Shown here: piece by piece, positions 1-8,287 of the stretch | Layout of the letters: every line of letters starts with the position of its first letter | Numbering within the stretch: position 1 is the first letter of the stretch | Assembly (NCBI GenBank): GCA_026393075.1 | Contig: JAPLAW010000020.1 | Span: 1 to 52,893 of the forward strand | Reading direction: 5' to 3' | Length of the DNA: 52,893 bases | DNA from: Actinomycetota bacterium | Lineage (GTDB): Bacteria; Actinomycetota; Actinomycetes; Nanopelagicales; Nanopelagicaceae | Position numbers and translations under genes: made by a program | Notes under the pieces: model-generated | The model's database searches: none | What the model saw: the letters and a program-made list of their open reading frames with translations, nothing else | Told to the model about the DNA's origin: nothing

Positions 1-907
1 CTGGGATCGAATTCCAGAAGTTGAAGGCGCAGAACGTGCCAGTACTTATTATGAATTAAGTGCGCGCATTTTTGCACGTGGCCAATATGACGAAGCTCTA
101 GCTCTCGCTGAAACTGCTTGCGATATTTACGATCAACTTGGTGCAAGTGCGCCATCTGAAGGTGTGGCACAGGCATATAGCGCAATTGGTTATAACTTAA
201 ATCAGTTAAAGCGCATGGAAGAAGCCGCTACTGCGATGTCAAAAGCAGTTGAGATCTTACGTGCCAATAAATCTTCTATCGCTTTAGAACTTGCTTGCAC
301 ATTGGGCGAGTGGTGGTTTGCCTCTAAGAATTTTGAAAAAGTAATTTCTACAATGGATGAATGTGCGCAAGAACATTTACTTGACGGAAATGAATATGGC
401 GCTGCAAACGACCTTTACTTAATTGGTTGTGCGCATCGCTCACTAAAGAATTTCCGCGAGGCGATTGTTTCCTTCTATGAAGCGCGTGATCTCTTTAAGC
501 GCAACAAAGAAGTAATTCAAGTTGCCCGTTGTGATCAAAAAATTGCTTCTTGCCACGTCGCACTCGGTGAAGGCGATTTAGCTTTAACTCGTGCACGCAA
601 AGCACTTGATGTTTTTGAAACCGCACATGACCACATTCGCTCAAATAATGCACTCTTTGAGTATGGTAAAGCTCAAGTTCTGTTAGAGAACTACGAAGAA
701 GGTCTAAACACCCTCGATCAAGTTTTAACGGTTGCTACCGATGAAGATCCAAAAGATTTTGAGTTCATCGTAGATATTGAAACTTCGATGGCTGCAGTTA
801 TGCGAATTTTGGGTCGCAATACAGAAGCCGATGAAATTGATCGCCGCTTAATTTCGGTGCGCGAAGCGCTTGCCGATGAGGTCGAAGGCGAAGTAAGCAG
901 CTCCTAA
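1..907 (+). CDS. TPR-repeat protein, 5' end outside the window
   Basis: The reading frame is open from base 2, so the gene starts before the window and only the last 301 residues are visible. The visible part is almost wholly helical, with repeating pairs of helices of about 34-40 residues and TPR-like signatures (for example A-Y-x-x-I-G-Y-N-L, and later repeats with Y-E-E-G-L). No catalytic domain is seen in the visible part. TPR arrays bind proteins or peptides; the partner is unknown. A GTG at 164 is an internal codon, not the start. The last 60 bases overlap the end of the convergent transporter gene. The N-terminal part could hold a further domain (for instance a regulator), so the family name is left open. 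Confidence 0.75.
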   Translation, partial: WDRIPEVEGAERASTYYELSARIFARGQYDEALALAETACDIYDQLGASAPSEGVAQAYSAIGYNLNQLKRMEEAATAMSKAVEILRANKSSIALELACTLGEWWFASKNFEKVISTMDECAQEHLLDGNEYGAANDLYLIGCAHRSLKNFREAIVSFYEARDLFKRNKEVIQVARCDQKIASCHVALGEGDLALTRARKALDVFETAHDHIRSNNALFEYGKAQVLLENYEEGLNTLDQVLTVATDEDPKDFEFIVDIETSMAAVMRILGRNTEADEIDRRLISVREALADEVEGEVSSS

Positions 908-2026
908 AGCTGCGCCAATACCCGCGAAAACCAGCGGTAATTCGTGGGTTCCGCGGCTCCATAGTGCGCCACCCCAGATGCCTGCACCTAAGATCGCAAA
1001 ATTCATACTTGCTTGATAAACACCTTGCGCACGCCCCCGATGTTCCGGCTGACTCATACGCGCAATCCAAGATTTGCCTACCCCGTCAGTGAGTGCGCCA
1101 AAGAAGCCATAAAGCCCAAGCATTAAGAAAGCTAGATGATGGTTCTGAGTCAGCCCCAAAGTGCAATAAGCAATGGCAAAAGTTATTAACCCAAACATGT
1201 AAACCAATTGTGGAGAGAATTTATCTGCAATTACACCAGCGGGATAAGCGGCAAATGTTGCGACTAGGTTTGCAAATGCATAGGCAAGCACGACCATCGT
1301 TGTGCTTAGCCCGATGTCATGTAGTCGAAGCAAAAGAAGTGCGTCAGGGATATTAGTTAGTTGAATCAGAACTAAAACTCCGATGGATCGCTTGAGCGGC
1401 GAAGGTAGTAAAACTTTGACGCGTTTTTCTCTAGCAACTTTTATTTTCTTGACATACTTATCTTTGATCAAGAATGTAAGTAGCCCACTTAGTAGTGCTG
1501 GAATCAGTGCCCACTGTGCAACTTTTCGCACATCACCGTCTAGCAACCAGAGACCAGCAACGGCAAGTAATGGTCCAACTACAGCACCAAAATTGTCGCC
1601 CGCCCGATGAAAACCAAAAGCTTTTCCTAAGTGTTCCGTAGGCACTGAATCATGAATCAGTGCATCACGTGGCGTGCTGCGCATTCCTTTACCAATGCGA
1701 TCAGTAATTCGGCCAAAGAACACAAGTGGCCATGCTGTTGCTACGACTACCATTGCTTTCCCGATACCAGCTAAGCCATAACCAGCAACAACAAATGGTT
1801 TGCGTCCCACGTAATCAGATTTGTTGCCAGCCCAAAGTTTGGTAAAGCCAGCAGCAGCTTCAGCGCACCCTTCAATTAGGCCAAGTGCAATAGGTGCAGC
1901 GCCAATTACTCCGGTTAGTAAAATTGGGAGTAATGGATAAAGCAGATCGCTAGCTGCATCTTGAGTAAACGAAACTAGGGTTAAGACAATCAGATTTGGC
2001 GTTAGCCATTTGGAATTTTTGTTCAT
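848..2026 (-). CDS. MFS transporter
   Basis: A 392-residue membrane protein with about twelve hydrophobic segments, the usual size of a major facilitator superfamily carrier. The loop after the early helices reads G-N-K-S-D-Y-V-G-R-K, the MFS motif A position, and a second conserved stretch D-R-I-G-K-G-M-R-S-T-P-R-D-A lies near residues 108-122, as in a subgroup of MFS proteins related to drug and tetracycline-type exporters. The substrate cannot be told from sequence. Its ATG overlaps the stop of the upstream methyltransferase gene by 4 bases, so the two are probably translationally coupled. Its 3' end overlaps the TPR gene on the other strand by 60 bases. Confidence 0.85.
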   Translation of the reverse strand: MNKNSKWLTPNLIVLTLVSFTQDAASDLLYPLLPILLTGVIGAAPIALGLIEGCAEAAAGFTKLWAGNKSDYVGRKPFVVAGYGLAGIGKAMVVVATAWPLVFFGRITDRIGKGMRSTPRDALIHDSVPTEHLGKAFGFHRAGDNFGAVVGPLLAVAGLWLLDGDVRKVAQWALIPALLSGLLTFLIKDKYVKKIKVAREKRVKVLLPSPLKRSIGVLVLIQLTNIPDALLLLRLHDIGLSTTMVVLAYAFANLVATFAAYPAGVIADKFSPQLVYMFGLITFAIAYCTLGLTQNHHLAFLMLGLYGFFGALTDGVGKSWIARMSQPEHRGRAQGVYQASMNFAILGAGIWGGALWSRGTHELPLVFAGIGAALGAAYFAFDLIGKRFAHRN

Positions 2027-2667
2027 TTTGGTAAATGTTGTAGCGCCCAGTGATACATAGCAATCGCACCGGCAGCTGACGCATTCATGCTGCGTGTAGA
2101 GCCATACTGGTTAATTTCTAGCACCACTTCACAAACTGCAACACCTTCTTCGCTCATTCCAGCACCCTCTTGGCCAAAGAGCAGAACACAACTTTCTGGC
2201 AATTGTGTTGATTCAAGTTGCTTTGAAATTCCGGGCAAGTTATCAATTCCAATAATTGGTAAGCCAGCTTCGCGACAATAATTTCCAAAATCTTCCACAG
2301 TTGGATGATGCACAATTGTTAGGTATCTATCAGTAACCATTGCGCCGCGTTTATTCCAATCGCGCTTACCAACAATATGAACGGCATCTACATTAAAGGC
2401 ATTCGCAGTTCGAACGACAGAACCGATATTCAAATCATGTTGCCAATTCTCAATTGCGATCTGCAATTTATGGCGCTTGGTATTTAAGTCAGCAACGATT
2501 GCGGCAACTGACCAATAGCGATACTTGTCGAGCACATTACGACGATCACCATTCTCCAGAAGTTCTAAGTCGAATTCATTGCCGGTTGGCCAAGGTTTTG
2601 GATGTGGCCCTACGCCTACGACCGCGAAAAATTCACCGGGACCAATTTCAGCTGGCGGCATGCTCAT
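2023..2667 (-). CDS. TrmH/SpoU family RNA 2'-O-methyltransferase
   Basis: 214 residues with the three SpoU motifs in order: motif 1 N-I-G-S-V-V-R-T-A-N-A-F (about 81-92), motif 2 L-L-F-G-Q-E-G-A-G-M (about 163-172) and motif 3 N-Q-Y-G-S-T-R-S-M-N-A-S-A-A-G-A (about 186-201). These form the trefoil-knot fold that binds S-adenosylmethionine and methylates a ribose 2'-OH in tRNA or rRNA. The RNA target is not decidable; the N-terminal extension differs from the rRNA enzyme RlmB. First gene of a two-gene unit with the MFS transporter. A TAGATT box lies 6 bases before the ATG and no ribosome binding site is visible, so the transcript is probably leaderless. Confidence 0.85.
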   Translation of the reverse strand: MSMPPAEIGPGEFFAVVGVGPHPKPWPTGNEFDLELLENGDRRNVLDKYRYWSVAAIVADLNTKRHKLQIAIENWQHDLNIGSVVRTANAFNVDAVHIVGKRDWNKRGAMVTDRYLTIVHHPTVEDFGNYCREAGLPIIGIDNLPGISKQLESTQLPESCVLLFGQEGAGMSEEGVAVCEVVLEINQYGSTRSMNASAAGAIAMYHWALQHLPK

Positions 2668-2673
2668 TGGATC

Positions 2674-2679
2674 AATCTA
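2674..2679 (-). promoter_or_regulatory. -10 box of trmH-type gene (leaderless)
   Basis: TAGATT on the minus strand ends 6 bases before the ATG at 2667, fitting TANNNT and a start point at or next to the A of the start codon. No good -35 box is visible, so this rests on the -10 box and its spacing. Confidence 0.4.
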
Positions 2680-2697
2680 TCTTTAGTGATTAGAAAG

Positions 2698-2703
2698 TAG
2701 TAT
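2698..2703 (+). promoter_or_regulatory. -10 box of dacB (leaderless)
   Basis: TAGTAT ends 7 bases before the ATG at 2711. There is no purine-rich ribosome binding site in between. It shares a 43-base divergent gap with the methyltransferase gene. No clear -35 box. Confidence 0.4.
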
Positions 2704-2710
2704 TCGCAGC

Positions 2711-3931
2711 ATGAAGTTGCGCCCGTTATCACTTGTCTCAATCAGCGTAGTTCTAGTTGCACTCACAGCAGCTATGACTTCTGGTGCCCCTGCCGCCTTA
2801 AAAAGTAGCACTATTAGCCCGATTTTAAAGAGTGCCGCTAGTTCGAAAACACTGGCCAACCCCGGCTTGATTTTGGTCGATCCGGTTACCGGTGAAACTA
2901 TTTTTCAAAATGATGCTGACTCTTTACGCATGCCAGCATCGCTTCTAAAGATATTTTCAGCAGCAGCGCTATTAGATTATTTAACCCCTGATTATCGGTT
3001 CACTACCGAGATTTTAACTGGAGCCGAACCAAACACATTAATGATTGCCGGCTCGTTAGATCCTTGGATGGAGCGAAATAACACACTCGCGACCAAAATG
3101 GGTCGGGTCTCTCTTCCTAAAATTGTTAAAACTGCGCTTAAGAAACTTGATGCCGATAATGGAGCGCCAATAAAGACGTTACGTATTGAGTATTCCAAAA
3201 TGCATAGCGTTGACTTAGATTTTATTAAGGCGCAATTTGTAGCTCGCAATGTAAAAGTTACTACAGCAAAAGTTACTAGTGCTGAGGCATACCTTTATTC
3301 AAAAGAGTCAATTGCCAAATTTCAATCACCGCCGTTACAACAAATCATGGATTGGATGTTGCTCTGGAGCGATAACACTCTTGGCAATCGCATGGCCATG
3401 TATGCCTCAATGAAGGCGGGCTTCGGTTATGCCGAAACTGGAATTGAAGAAACATTTGTGAAAACACTAAACAATCTTGAGATTGATTCGACCGGATTAA
3501 ATGCCGTTGATGGCAGTGGGCTCTCGAGGGCCAATAGAGTTTCAACTAAAATGTTGGCACAATTACTTCTTAAAACTTATGACAATGATAAGTACCGCAC
3601 TATTTACGGTGGGCTTCCAGTAGGTGGCGTTAATGGCACGATGCGCAATCGTTTTGTTGCGAGTGCGCCTAAAGCCATTGGCTTAGTTAGAACCAAAACT
3701 GGCTCATTAACTGGGGTTGTTTCAATGGCTGGCTATGTGCAAGGCGGAGACCACGAGTACATTTTTGTAGCTATTGCTGATCAGATTCCTAAGAACAGAA
3801 CAGCTGCAAAGGCGGTACGGGTTGCGCTAGATAAAGTACTAGCCAAGTTTGCTAAGCCAGTGCCTGGTATTTCGCCCAGCCCATCAAGTGTTGTCCAAAG
3901 CCCTGACGCAACTCCATCAACAAATAATTAA
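2711..3931 (+). CDS. dacB: D-alanyl-D-alanine carboxypeptidase/endopeptidase, PBP4 class
   Basis: 406 residues, somewhat shorter than E. coli PBP4. An N-terminal signal peptide (hydrophobic 7-25, Ala-rich end) sends it out of the cell. The three penicillin-binding active-site motifs are present: S77-L-L-K80 with the nucleophilic serine, S220-D-N222, and K329-T-G331; D-G-S-G-L-S-R near 267-273 is also typical of this class. It would remove the terminal D-Ala from stem peptides or cut D-Ala-mDAP cross-links in peptidoglycan. The C-terminus ends in a Ser/Pro-rich tail. The stop codon abuts the stop of the convergent small gene with no gap. Confidence 0.9.
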   Translation: MKLRPLSLVSISVVLVALTAAMTSGAPAALKSSTISPILKSAASSKTLANPGLILVDPVTGETIFQNDADSLRMPASLLKIFSAAALLDYLTPDYRFTTEILTGAEPNTLMIAGSLDPWMERNNTLATKMGRVSLPKIVKTALKKLDADNGAPIKTLRIEYSKMHSVDLDFIKAQFVARNVKVTTAKVTSAEAYLYSKESIAKFQSPPLQQIMDWMLLWSDNTLGNRMAMYASMKAGFGYAETGIEETFVKTLNNLEIDSTGLNAVDGSGLSRANRVSTKMLAQLLLKTYDNDKYRTIYGGLPVGGVNGTMRNRFVASAPKAIGLVRTKTGSLTGVVSMAGYVQGGDHEYIFVAIADQIPKNRTAAKAVRVALDKVLAKFAKPVPGISPSPSSVVQSPDATPSTNN

Positions 3932-4261
3932 TTAATCGTCATCTTCTTCGTCATCATCGTCACGAGAAGCAGTTGGCATGGTTATTGCGTTACTTGACTG
4001 CGTTTGAGCTGGGCTAGTCGCAGCTGGAGAATCTTGGGTTAAGTTCAGGGTTTCGGCAGCGACGGCTGAGTTATCGTCATGAGTCAGTAGGGCAAATCCA
4101 GCACCCATCGGAATTACCAGAATGCCTGCCAAAATAAAGGTGAGGCTGCGTAATGGTGCAGACTTCTTATTCTTTAGTGGGCGATTTACTGGCTGATCGT
4201 TTTCAGCTAGTTCGAACCATTCGGGCTTCTGATTGTTTTCCATTTCCAGAAAATAACTCAT
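3932..4261 (-). CDS. Small single-pass membrane protein with acidic tail
   Basis: 109 residues, no family recognised. A charged N-terminal half (about 1-35) is followed by one hydrophobic segment (about 38-62), then a Ser/Thr/Pro/Gln-rich stretch, and the protein ends in nine residues that are all Asp or Glu. Basic residues (K-N-K-K) just before the membrane segment suggest the N-terminus is inside and the acidic tail outside. A second ATG seven codons in could be the true start. It fills exactly the space between dacB and ctaB. Function unknown; a cell-envelope or ion-binding tail is only a guess. Confidence 0.6.
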   Translation of the reverse strand: MSYFLEMENNQKPEWFELAENDQPVNRPLKNKKSAPLRSLTFILAGILVIPMGAGFALLTHDDNSAVAAETLNLTQDSPAATSPAQTQSSNAITMPTASRDDDDEEDDD

Positions 4262-4315
4262 AAACCTGTGAGCCTTCTGGGAACGCCAGCGGTGAGTGCT
4301 GTGTATTTAACTCAG

Positions 4316-4321
4316 TAGCCT
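4316..4321 (+). promoter_or_regulatory. -10 box of ctaB (leaderless)
   Basis: TAGCCT ends 6 bases before the GTG at 4328; no ribosome binding site is present. No convincing -35 box, so the call rests on spacing alone. Confidence 0.35.
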
Positions 4322-4327
4322 TGCTCT

Positions 4328-5221
4328 GTGAGCGTAAATCAGCCAGATAAGAGTTCGGATCTTCGAATTCGGGGCTATCTAGACCTAATGAAACTGCGAG
4401 TGGTCGAGCTTTTACTGGTGACCACTTTGCCGGCTTTAGTTCTAGCCCAAAATGGAATTCCTTCCGTTGGGCTATCTATCGCCACAATTCTTGGTGGAAC
4501 TTTGGCAGCGGGGAGTGCGAATGCATTCAACATGGTGATCGAAAGTGAAACCGATAAGTTAATGAAGCGAACTGCTCAACGACCAATTGCAACTGGCATT
4601 ATTCCGCGCAGAGAAGCAACTATTTTCGCAACTATTGTCGGGCTTCTTTCACTGCTTATTTTTTGGCTGTTTACTACGCCACTTGCCACTGGGTTAACTT
4701 TAATTGCAATTGTTTTCTATGTTGTTATTTACACGATGGCGCTTAAGCGACGCACTTCGCAAAATATTGTTTGGGGCGGAATAGCTGGCTGCATGCCAGT
4801 GTTAATTGGATGGGCAGCAGTTACTAATGATTTATCGAACGTTGCTTGGGCATTTTTCTTCGTAATTTTTTTCTGGACGCCACCACATTTTTGGGCACTG
4901 GCTATCAAATATAAAGATGATTACAACGCAGCCGGAATCCCAATGTTGCCGGGTGTTACTTCACAGAAGAATTTACATGGCCAAATGTGGTTCCACACCA
5001 TTGCGATGTTTGTTGCCTCTGTTGTCACAATTAATTTTGCCGAGCTTTCACTCTGGGTACAGATTGTTAACGCACTTCTATTTTCAGTTTTCGCTATCAC
5101 TCTTGCGCAACTTCGTGGTAGTAATCCAGATTATGGCAAAGTTGCAGCCAAAGTTTTCCAGTGGTCAATTACTTATTTAAGTTTGTATTCGGTTTTACTT
5201 GTTGCGGCAGTCTTAATTTAA
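4328..5221 (+). CDS. ctaB: Heme O synthase (protoheme IX farnesyltransferase)
   Basis: 297 residues with about eight or nine membrane helices. The UbiA-family prenyl-diphosphate motif is clear: N68-x-x-x-E72-x-x-x-D76-K-L-M-K-R-T-A-Q-R-P, almost identical to the heme O synthase consensus. The second conserved loop (Y-K-D-D-Y-N-A-A-G-I-P-M-L-P, about residues 195-208) is also present. It adds a farnesyl group to heme B to make heme O for cytochrome oxidase, so the organism respires aerobically. Starts at GTG; upstream in-frame alternatives were not evident. No other cytochrome oxidase genes are in the window. Confidence 0.93.
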   Translation: MSVNQPDKSSDLRIRGYLDLMKLRVVELLLVTTLPALVLAQNGIPSVGLSIATILGGTLAAGSANAFNMVIESETDKLMKRTAQRPIATGIIPRREATIFATIVGLLSLLIFWLFTTPLATGLTLIAIVFYVVIYTMALKRRTSQNIVWGGIAGCMPVLIGWAAVTNDLSNVAWAFFFVIFFWTPPHFWALAIKYKDDYNAAGIPMLPGVTSQKNLHGQMWFHTIAMFVASVVTINFAELSLWVQIVNALLFSVFAITLAQLRGSNPDYGKVAAKVFQWSITYLSLYSVLLVAAVLI

Positions 5222-5223
5222 AT

Positions 5224-6444
5224 TTAACCTAAGGCCTGCGCAATATCTTTAATTAGATCATCGCTGTGCTCTAAGCCAACTGAAAGACGAAGCGTGGTTG
5301 CTGTGATCCCCATTGCCATCTGATCTGCTGGGCTTAAACGGCGATGAGTAGTTGAGGCAGGGTGGGTAATTAGTGACTTGCTATCGCCTAAATTGTTGGA
5401 AATTTCAATGATTCGTAAGGCATCCATGAACTTATATACATCTTTCTTGGTGCCCTTAAACGTAATACCAATAGTGGTACCAAAGCCGGTCATCTGCTTC
5501 TTGGCAAGCTCATGACCAGGGTGCGATAGCAAGCCAGGGAAACTTACAACTTCAATTTCCGGACGAGTTTCTAAGAACTCCGCAATTTTCTGCGCGTTAC
5601 TAGCCATACGCTCAACGCGCATATCTAAAGTTTCGAGTGACTTTAGAAGTACCCAAGCATTAAACGGACTTAACGATGGCCCGGTATGGCGGAAGAACGG
5701 TTTGAAATACTCATTCATGTACCCGAAGCTACCAAGCACTGCACCAGCAAGAACACGACCCTGACCATCAATATGTTTTGTGGCTGAGTACATAACTACA
5801 TCGGCGCCAAGTTCGAGCGGGCGTTGCATAATCGGTGATGCCATTACGTTATCGACGATCACGGTTGCGCCAACTTTATGTGCCAAGTCAGAAATCATTC
5901 GAATATCAACAATTTCCATTAATGGGTTACTTGGAGATTCGAGGAAAACAACTTTGGTCGGTCTGTTTAGCACCTCAGCCCAAACTTTTTCATCAGTACC
6001 TTTAACAAGTTCAACTTCAACACCCCAGGCTGGCAAGAATTCAGTTAGCACAACATGACAAGAGCTAAACATCGCAGCTGATGCAACAACACGATCGCCG
6101 GCTTTAATCATGCATGCAACGGAAGCAAACATGGCGGACATGCCAGAACCAGTAGCTACGCAAAGTTCGGCGCCTTCAAGTTCGGCTAAGCGATTTTCAA
6201 ACATTGCAACAGTTGGGTTTCCAAACCGGCTATAAACAAAATGATCAGTTTCATCAGTAAATGAATCTTCAGCTTCTTGCGCTGAAGAATAGGTAAATCC
6301 ACTGTTAAGAAAGAGCGCTTCAGAAGTTTCGCCAAACCCAGTGCGGGTTACGCCAGCGCGAACCTGAGAAGTTTGTGGGTTAACTTTCCAATTCGGGGCA
6401 GGGCGGCCGTTCGGTTCTTGGTAGCCCCAAGCATCTTTACTCAT
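5224..6444 (-). CDS. metZ: O-succinylhomoserine sulfhydrylase-type PLP enzyme
   Basis: 406 residues of the Cys/Met-metabolism PLP family. Y71-S-R-F-G-N-P-T binds the cofactor phosphate, D198 (V-I-V-D-N) pairs with the pyridine nitrogen and K223 in S-A-T-K-H-I-D-G-Q-G-R forms the Schiff base. The I-D-G-Q-G-R wording is typical of MetZ, which makes homocysteine directly from sulfide, rather than of cystathionine gamma-synthase. The frame could extend 21 codons upstream, but that would run into the divergent ABC gene, and the ATG at 6444 has a TACACT box 7 bases before it. Acyl donor (succinyl or acetyl) is not certain. Confidence 0.85.
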   Translation of the reverse strand: MSKDAWGYQEPNGRPAPNWKVNPQTSQVRAGVTRTGFGETSEALFLNSGFTYSSAQEAEDSFTDETDHFVYSRFGNPTVAMFENRLAELEGAELCVATGSGMSAMFASVACMIKAGDRVVASAAMFSSCHVVLTEFLPAWGVEVELVKGTDEKVWAEVLNRPTKVVFLESPSNPLMEIVDIRMISDLAHKVGATVIVDNVMASPIMQRPLELGADVVMYSATKHIDGQGRVLAGAVLGSFGYMNEYFKPFFRHTGPSLSPFNAWVLLKSLETLDMRVERMASNAQKIAEFLETRPEIEVVSFPGLLSHPGHELAKKQMTGFGTTIGITFKGTKKDVYKFMDALRIIEISNNLGDSKSLITHPASTTHRRLSPADQMAMGITATTLRLSVGLEHSDDLIKDIAQALG

Positions 6445-6450
6445 GCGCCA

Positions 6451-6456
6451 AGTGTA
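6451..6456 (-). promoter_or_regulatory. -10 box of metZ (leaderless)
   Basis: TACACT on the minus strand ends 6 bases before the ATG at 6444. It lies in a 36-base divergent gap. No recognisable -35 box. Confidence 0.4.
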
Positions 6457-6467
6457 AGGGGAAGGGC

Positions 6468-6473
6468 TATTGT
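6468..6473 (+). promoter_or_regulatory. -10 box of ABC exporter operon (leaderless)
   Basis: TATTGT ends 7 bases before the ATG at 6481, in the same 36-base gap as the metZ box. The GGTGGG following it could be taken for a weak ribosome binding site, so leadered initiation is not excluded. Confidence 0.35.
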
Positions 6474-6480
6474 GGTGGGC

Positions 6481-7389
6481 ATGAGTAATCTCGCAGTAGC
6501 AGTTCAAGATTTAAGCAAGAAATATGGCGATACGTTTGCAGTGTCACACGCTAATTTCGAAGTACCGATGGGCACTGTTTGTGGCTTCGTTGGGCCAAAT
6601 GGGTCAGGCAAGACCACCACCATTCGCATGCTGCTCGGCTTAATCTCGCCAACCGGTGGCACAGGTGAAATCTTGGGCCACTCAATTAAGCATCCAGAAA
6701 AATATTTGGCGAGCGTCGGAGCGATGATTGAAGGCCCGGCTTTCTATCCAGCGCTAACAGGACGTGAAAATTTAAACGTATTGGCGACTTTGGGTGGCCA
6801 CGGAACAGATCACGTGCAATCACTTCTTGAGCGAGTTGGCTTAGGTGATCGAGGTAATTCGAAATATAAAACTTTTTCGTTGGGCATGAAACAACGACTT
6901 GGAATTGCTGCATCTTTACTCCCTAATCCAAAACTGTTGATCCTCGACGAACCAACTAACGGGTTAGATCCCGAGGGCATTCAAGAAGTCAGAGATTTAT
7001 TGAAATCACTAGCGCAAGAAGGCACCACGGTTTTCGTTTCTTCGCACTTACTTTCTGAGCTTGAGTTAATAAGTCAACATCTAGTGATGTTGCGCAAGGG
7101 CAAAGTTCTATTTGCAGGCAAGATCGAAGATTTATTTTTAGCTCAGCAGCCATTTATTTTGGTTAAAACTCCAAATGAAGTTGATTTAGTAAAGATTCAA
7201 GAGATTGCAACAAGTGCCGGACATAAATCAACCATTCGAAGTGGAGTTGCGCATATCGAAGGACCAGCCGAGTGGGCAGCTGAACTTAATAAATCAGCCT
7301 TTGCCGCAGGTATCACGCTCTCGCAACTCTCGCCAATGTTGCCAAGTTTAGAAGAAACATTCTTCGAAATGACGGGGGATTCCGAATGA
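6481..7389 (+). CDS. ABC exporter ATP-binding protein (ABC-2 type)
   Basis: 302 residues. Walker A is G-P-N-G-S-G-K-T-T (about 36-44), the signature is F-S-L-G-M-K-Q-R-L-G (about 132-141), Walker B L-L-I-L-D-E-P-T-N-G-L-D (about 152-163), followed by the H-loop histidine in S-S-H-L-L-S. The order and a C-terminal extension of about 90 residues are those of the drug/lipid exporter ATPases (CcmA/NatA-like). The ATG at 6481 is chosen because the longer frame overlaps metZ. It overlaps the permease gene by 4 bases (ATGA). Exported substrate unknown. Confidence 0.88.
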   Translation: MSNLAVAVQDLSKKYGDTFAVSHANFEVPMGTVCGFVGPNGSGKTTTIRMLLGLISPTGGTGEILGHSIKHPEKYLASVGAMIEGPAFYPALTGRENLNVLATLGGHGTDHVQSLLERVGLGDRGNSKYKTFSLGMKQRLGIAASLLPNPKLLILDEPTNGLDPEGIQEVRDLLKSLAQEGTTVFVSSHLLSELELISQHLVMLRKGKVLFAGKIEDLFLAQQPFILVKTPNEVDLVKIQEIATSAGHKSTIRSGVAHIEGPAEWAAELNKSAFAAGITLSQLSPMLPSLEETFFEMTGDSE

Positions 7390-8192
7390 ACCAGATATTT
7401 AAGGCCCAAGTTTTCAGAGCCGAGTGGCGCAAACTTCGTCGGCCAACCCTATTTCTTGGCACCATGCTGGCATCAGCTGGCTTAACTGGCTTAGTTACCT
7501 CTTTACTATTTTTACTAATTGATTCACCACAAGGTAATTCTGATCGTGGCAATATGATTTCGCGCGAAGTATTACAACTACCGAGTGGTTTAACAATTGG
7601 TTTTAGTAACGCAGCTGGGTTATTGGGAATAGTCGCCCTTTGTGTTTTTGCTGCCCAAACTGCACAGGAATACACCTACGGAACTTTGCGTAATTTATTG
7701 GTCCGTCAGCCACGTCGCTTGCAGTTGCTGCTTGGTAAATATGTATCGATGGCCTCATTTGCAATAGTGATGGTAATTCTGGCCGCCGTTGCGAGCATGT
7801 CGTTAGCTTTTGGTTTATCCGGCAAATCAAAGGTTTCAACCGATGCTTGGGTAACTTCAGATGCACTGCAAGAGATGATAAAAACTTTTGGAAATGTTCT
7901 CTTATCAGTTATCGCATTTGGAACCGTAGGCATGATTTTAGGACTACTACTCCGCTCACCAATTAGCGCTATTTCCCTGGGTGTTATCTGGTTGTTGATT
8001 GTGGAAAATATCCTGGTTGCAGTTAAATCAAGTTTAGGAAATTGGATGCCTGGAAACTTGATGTCCACAATCGCAGTTGGTGGCACAACTGATATTTCGT
8101 ATACCCATTCAATAACGATGGTTGCAATTTATTTAGTGGCTAGCTCTGCAATTGTGATCACACTGTTCAAGCGGCGTGATGTATCTAATTAA
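7386..8192 (+). CDS. ABC-2 type permease
   Basis: 268 residues with about six hydrophobic segments. The first follows a short basic N-terminus, and the stretch Q-E-Y-T-Y-G-T-L-R-N-L-L near residues 93-104 is the coupling-helix motif of ABC-2 permeases (E-Y-x-x-G-T-x-R). It is the only partner of the upstream ATPase, so the exporter is probably a dimer of each. Substrate unknown; lipids, antibiotics and peptides are the usual choices for this class. Confidence 0.85.
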   Translation: MNQIFKAQVFRAEWRKLRRPTLFLGTMLASAGLTGLVTSLLFLLIDSPQGNSDRGNMISREVLQLPSGLTIGFSNAAGLLGIVALCVFAAQTAQEYTYGTLRNLLVRQPRRLQLLLGKYVSMASFAIVMVILAAVASMSLAFGLSGKSKVSTDAWVTSDALQEMIKTFGNVLLSVIAFGTVGMILGLLLRSPISAISLGVIWLLIVENILVAVKSSLGNWMPGNLMSTIAVGGTTDISYTHSITMVAIYLVASSAIVITLFKRRDVSN

Positions 8193-8241
8193 GCAGTGAT
8201 TAATTAGGTAATGACACTGACTTAATTAGCCAATGACGCTG
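8185..8241 (+). repeat. Short imperfect tandem repeat before the NlpC/P60 gene
   Basis: TTAATTAGGTAATGACACTG (8200-8219) recurs as TTAATTAGCCAATGACGCTG (8222-8241), 17 of 20 bases identical with a 22-base period. A weaker third copy (11 of 16) overlaps the end of the ABC permease gene at 8185-8200. The copies are spaced two helical turns apart, which would suit side-by-side protein binding upstream of the cell-wall hydrolase gene. No binding factor can be named. Confidence 0.5.
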
Positions 8242-8287
8242 GGGCGCGTCTAGCTCTTTTCCAAGGTGCCCCATTTATCCTAGGAGC

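Noticed and set aside
798-1070. Open frame on the minus strand overlapping the TPR and MFS genes
   Set aside because: It lies in another frame of the MFS gene and has no recognisable domain.
6373-6480. Longer N-terminus for the ABC exporter ATPase
   Set aside because: It would overlap the metZ start by 70 bases; residues before the ATG at 6481 do not look like an ABC domain.
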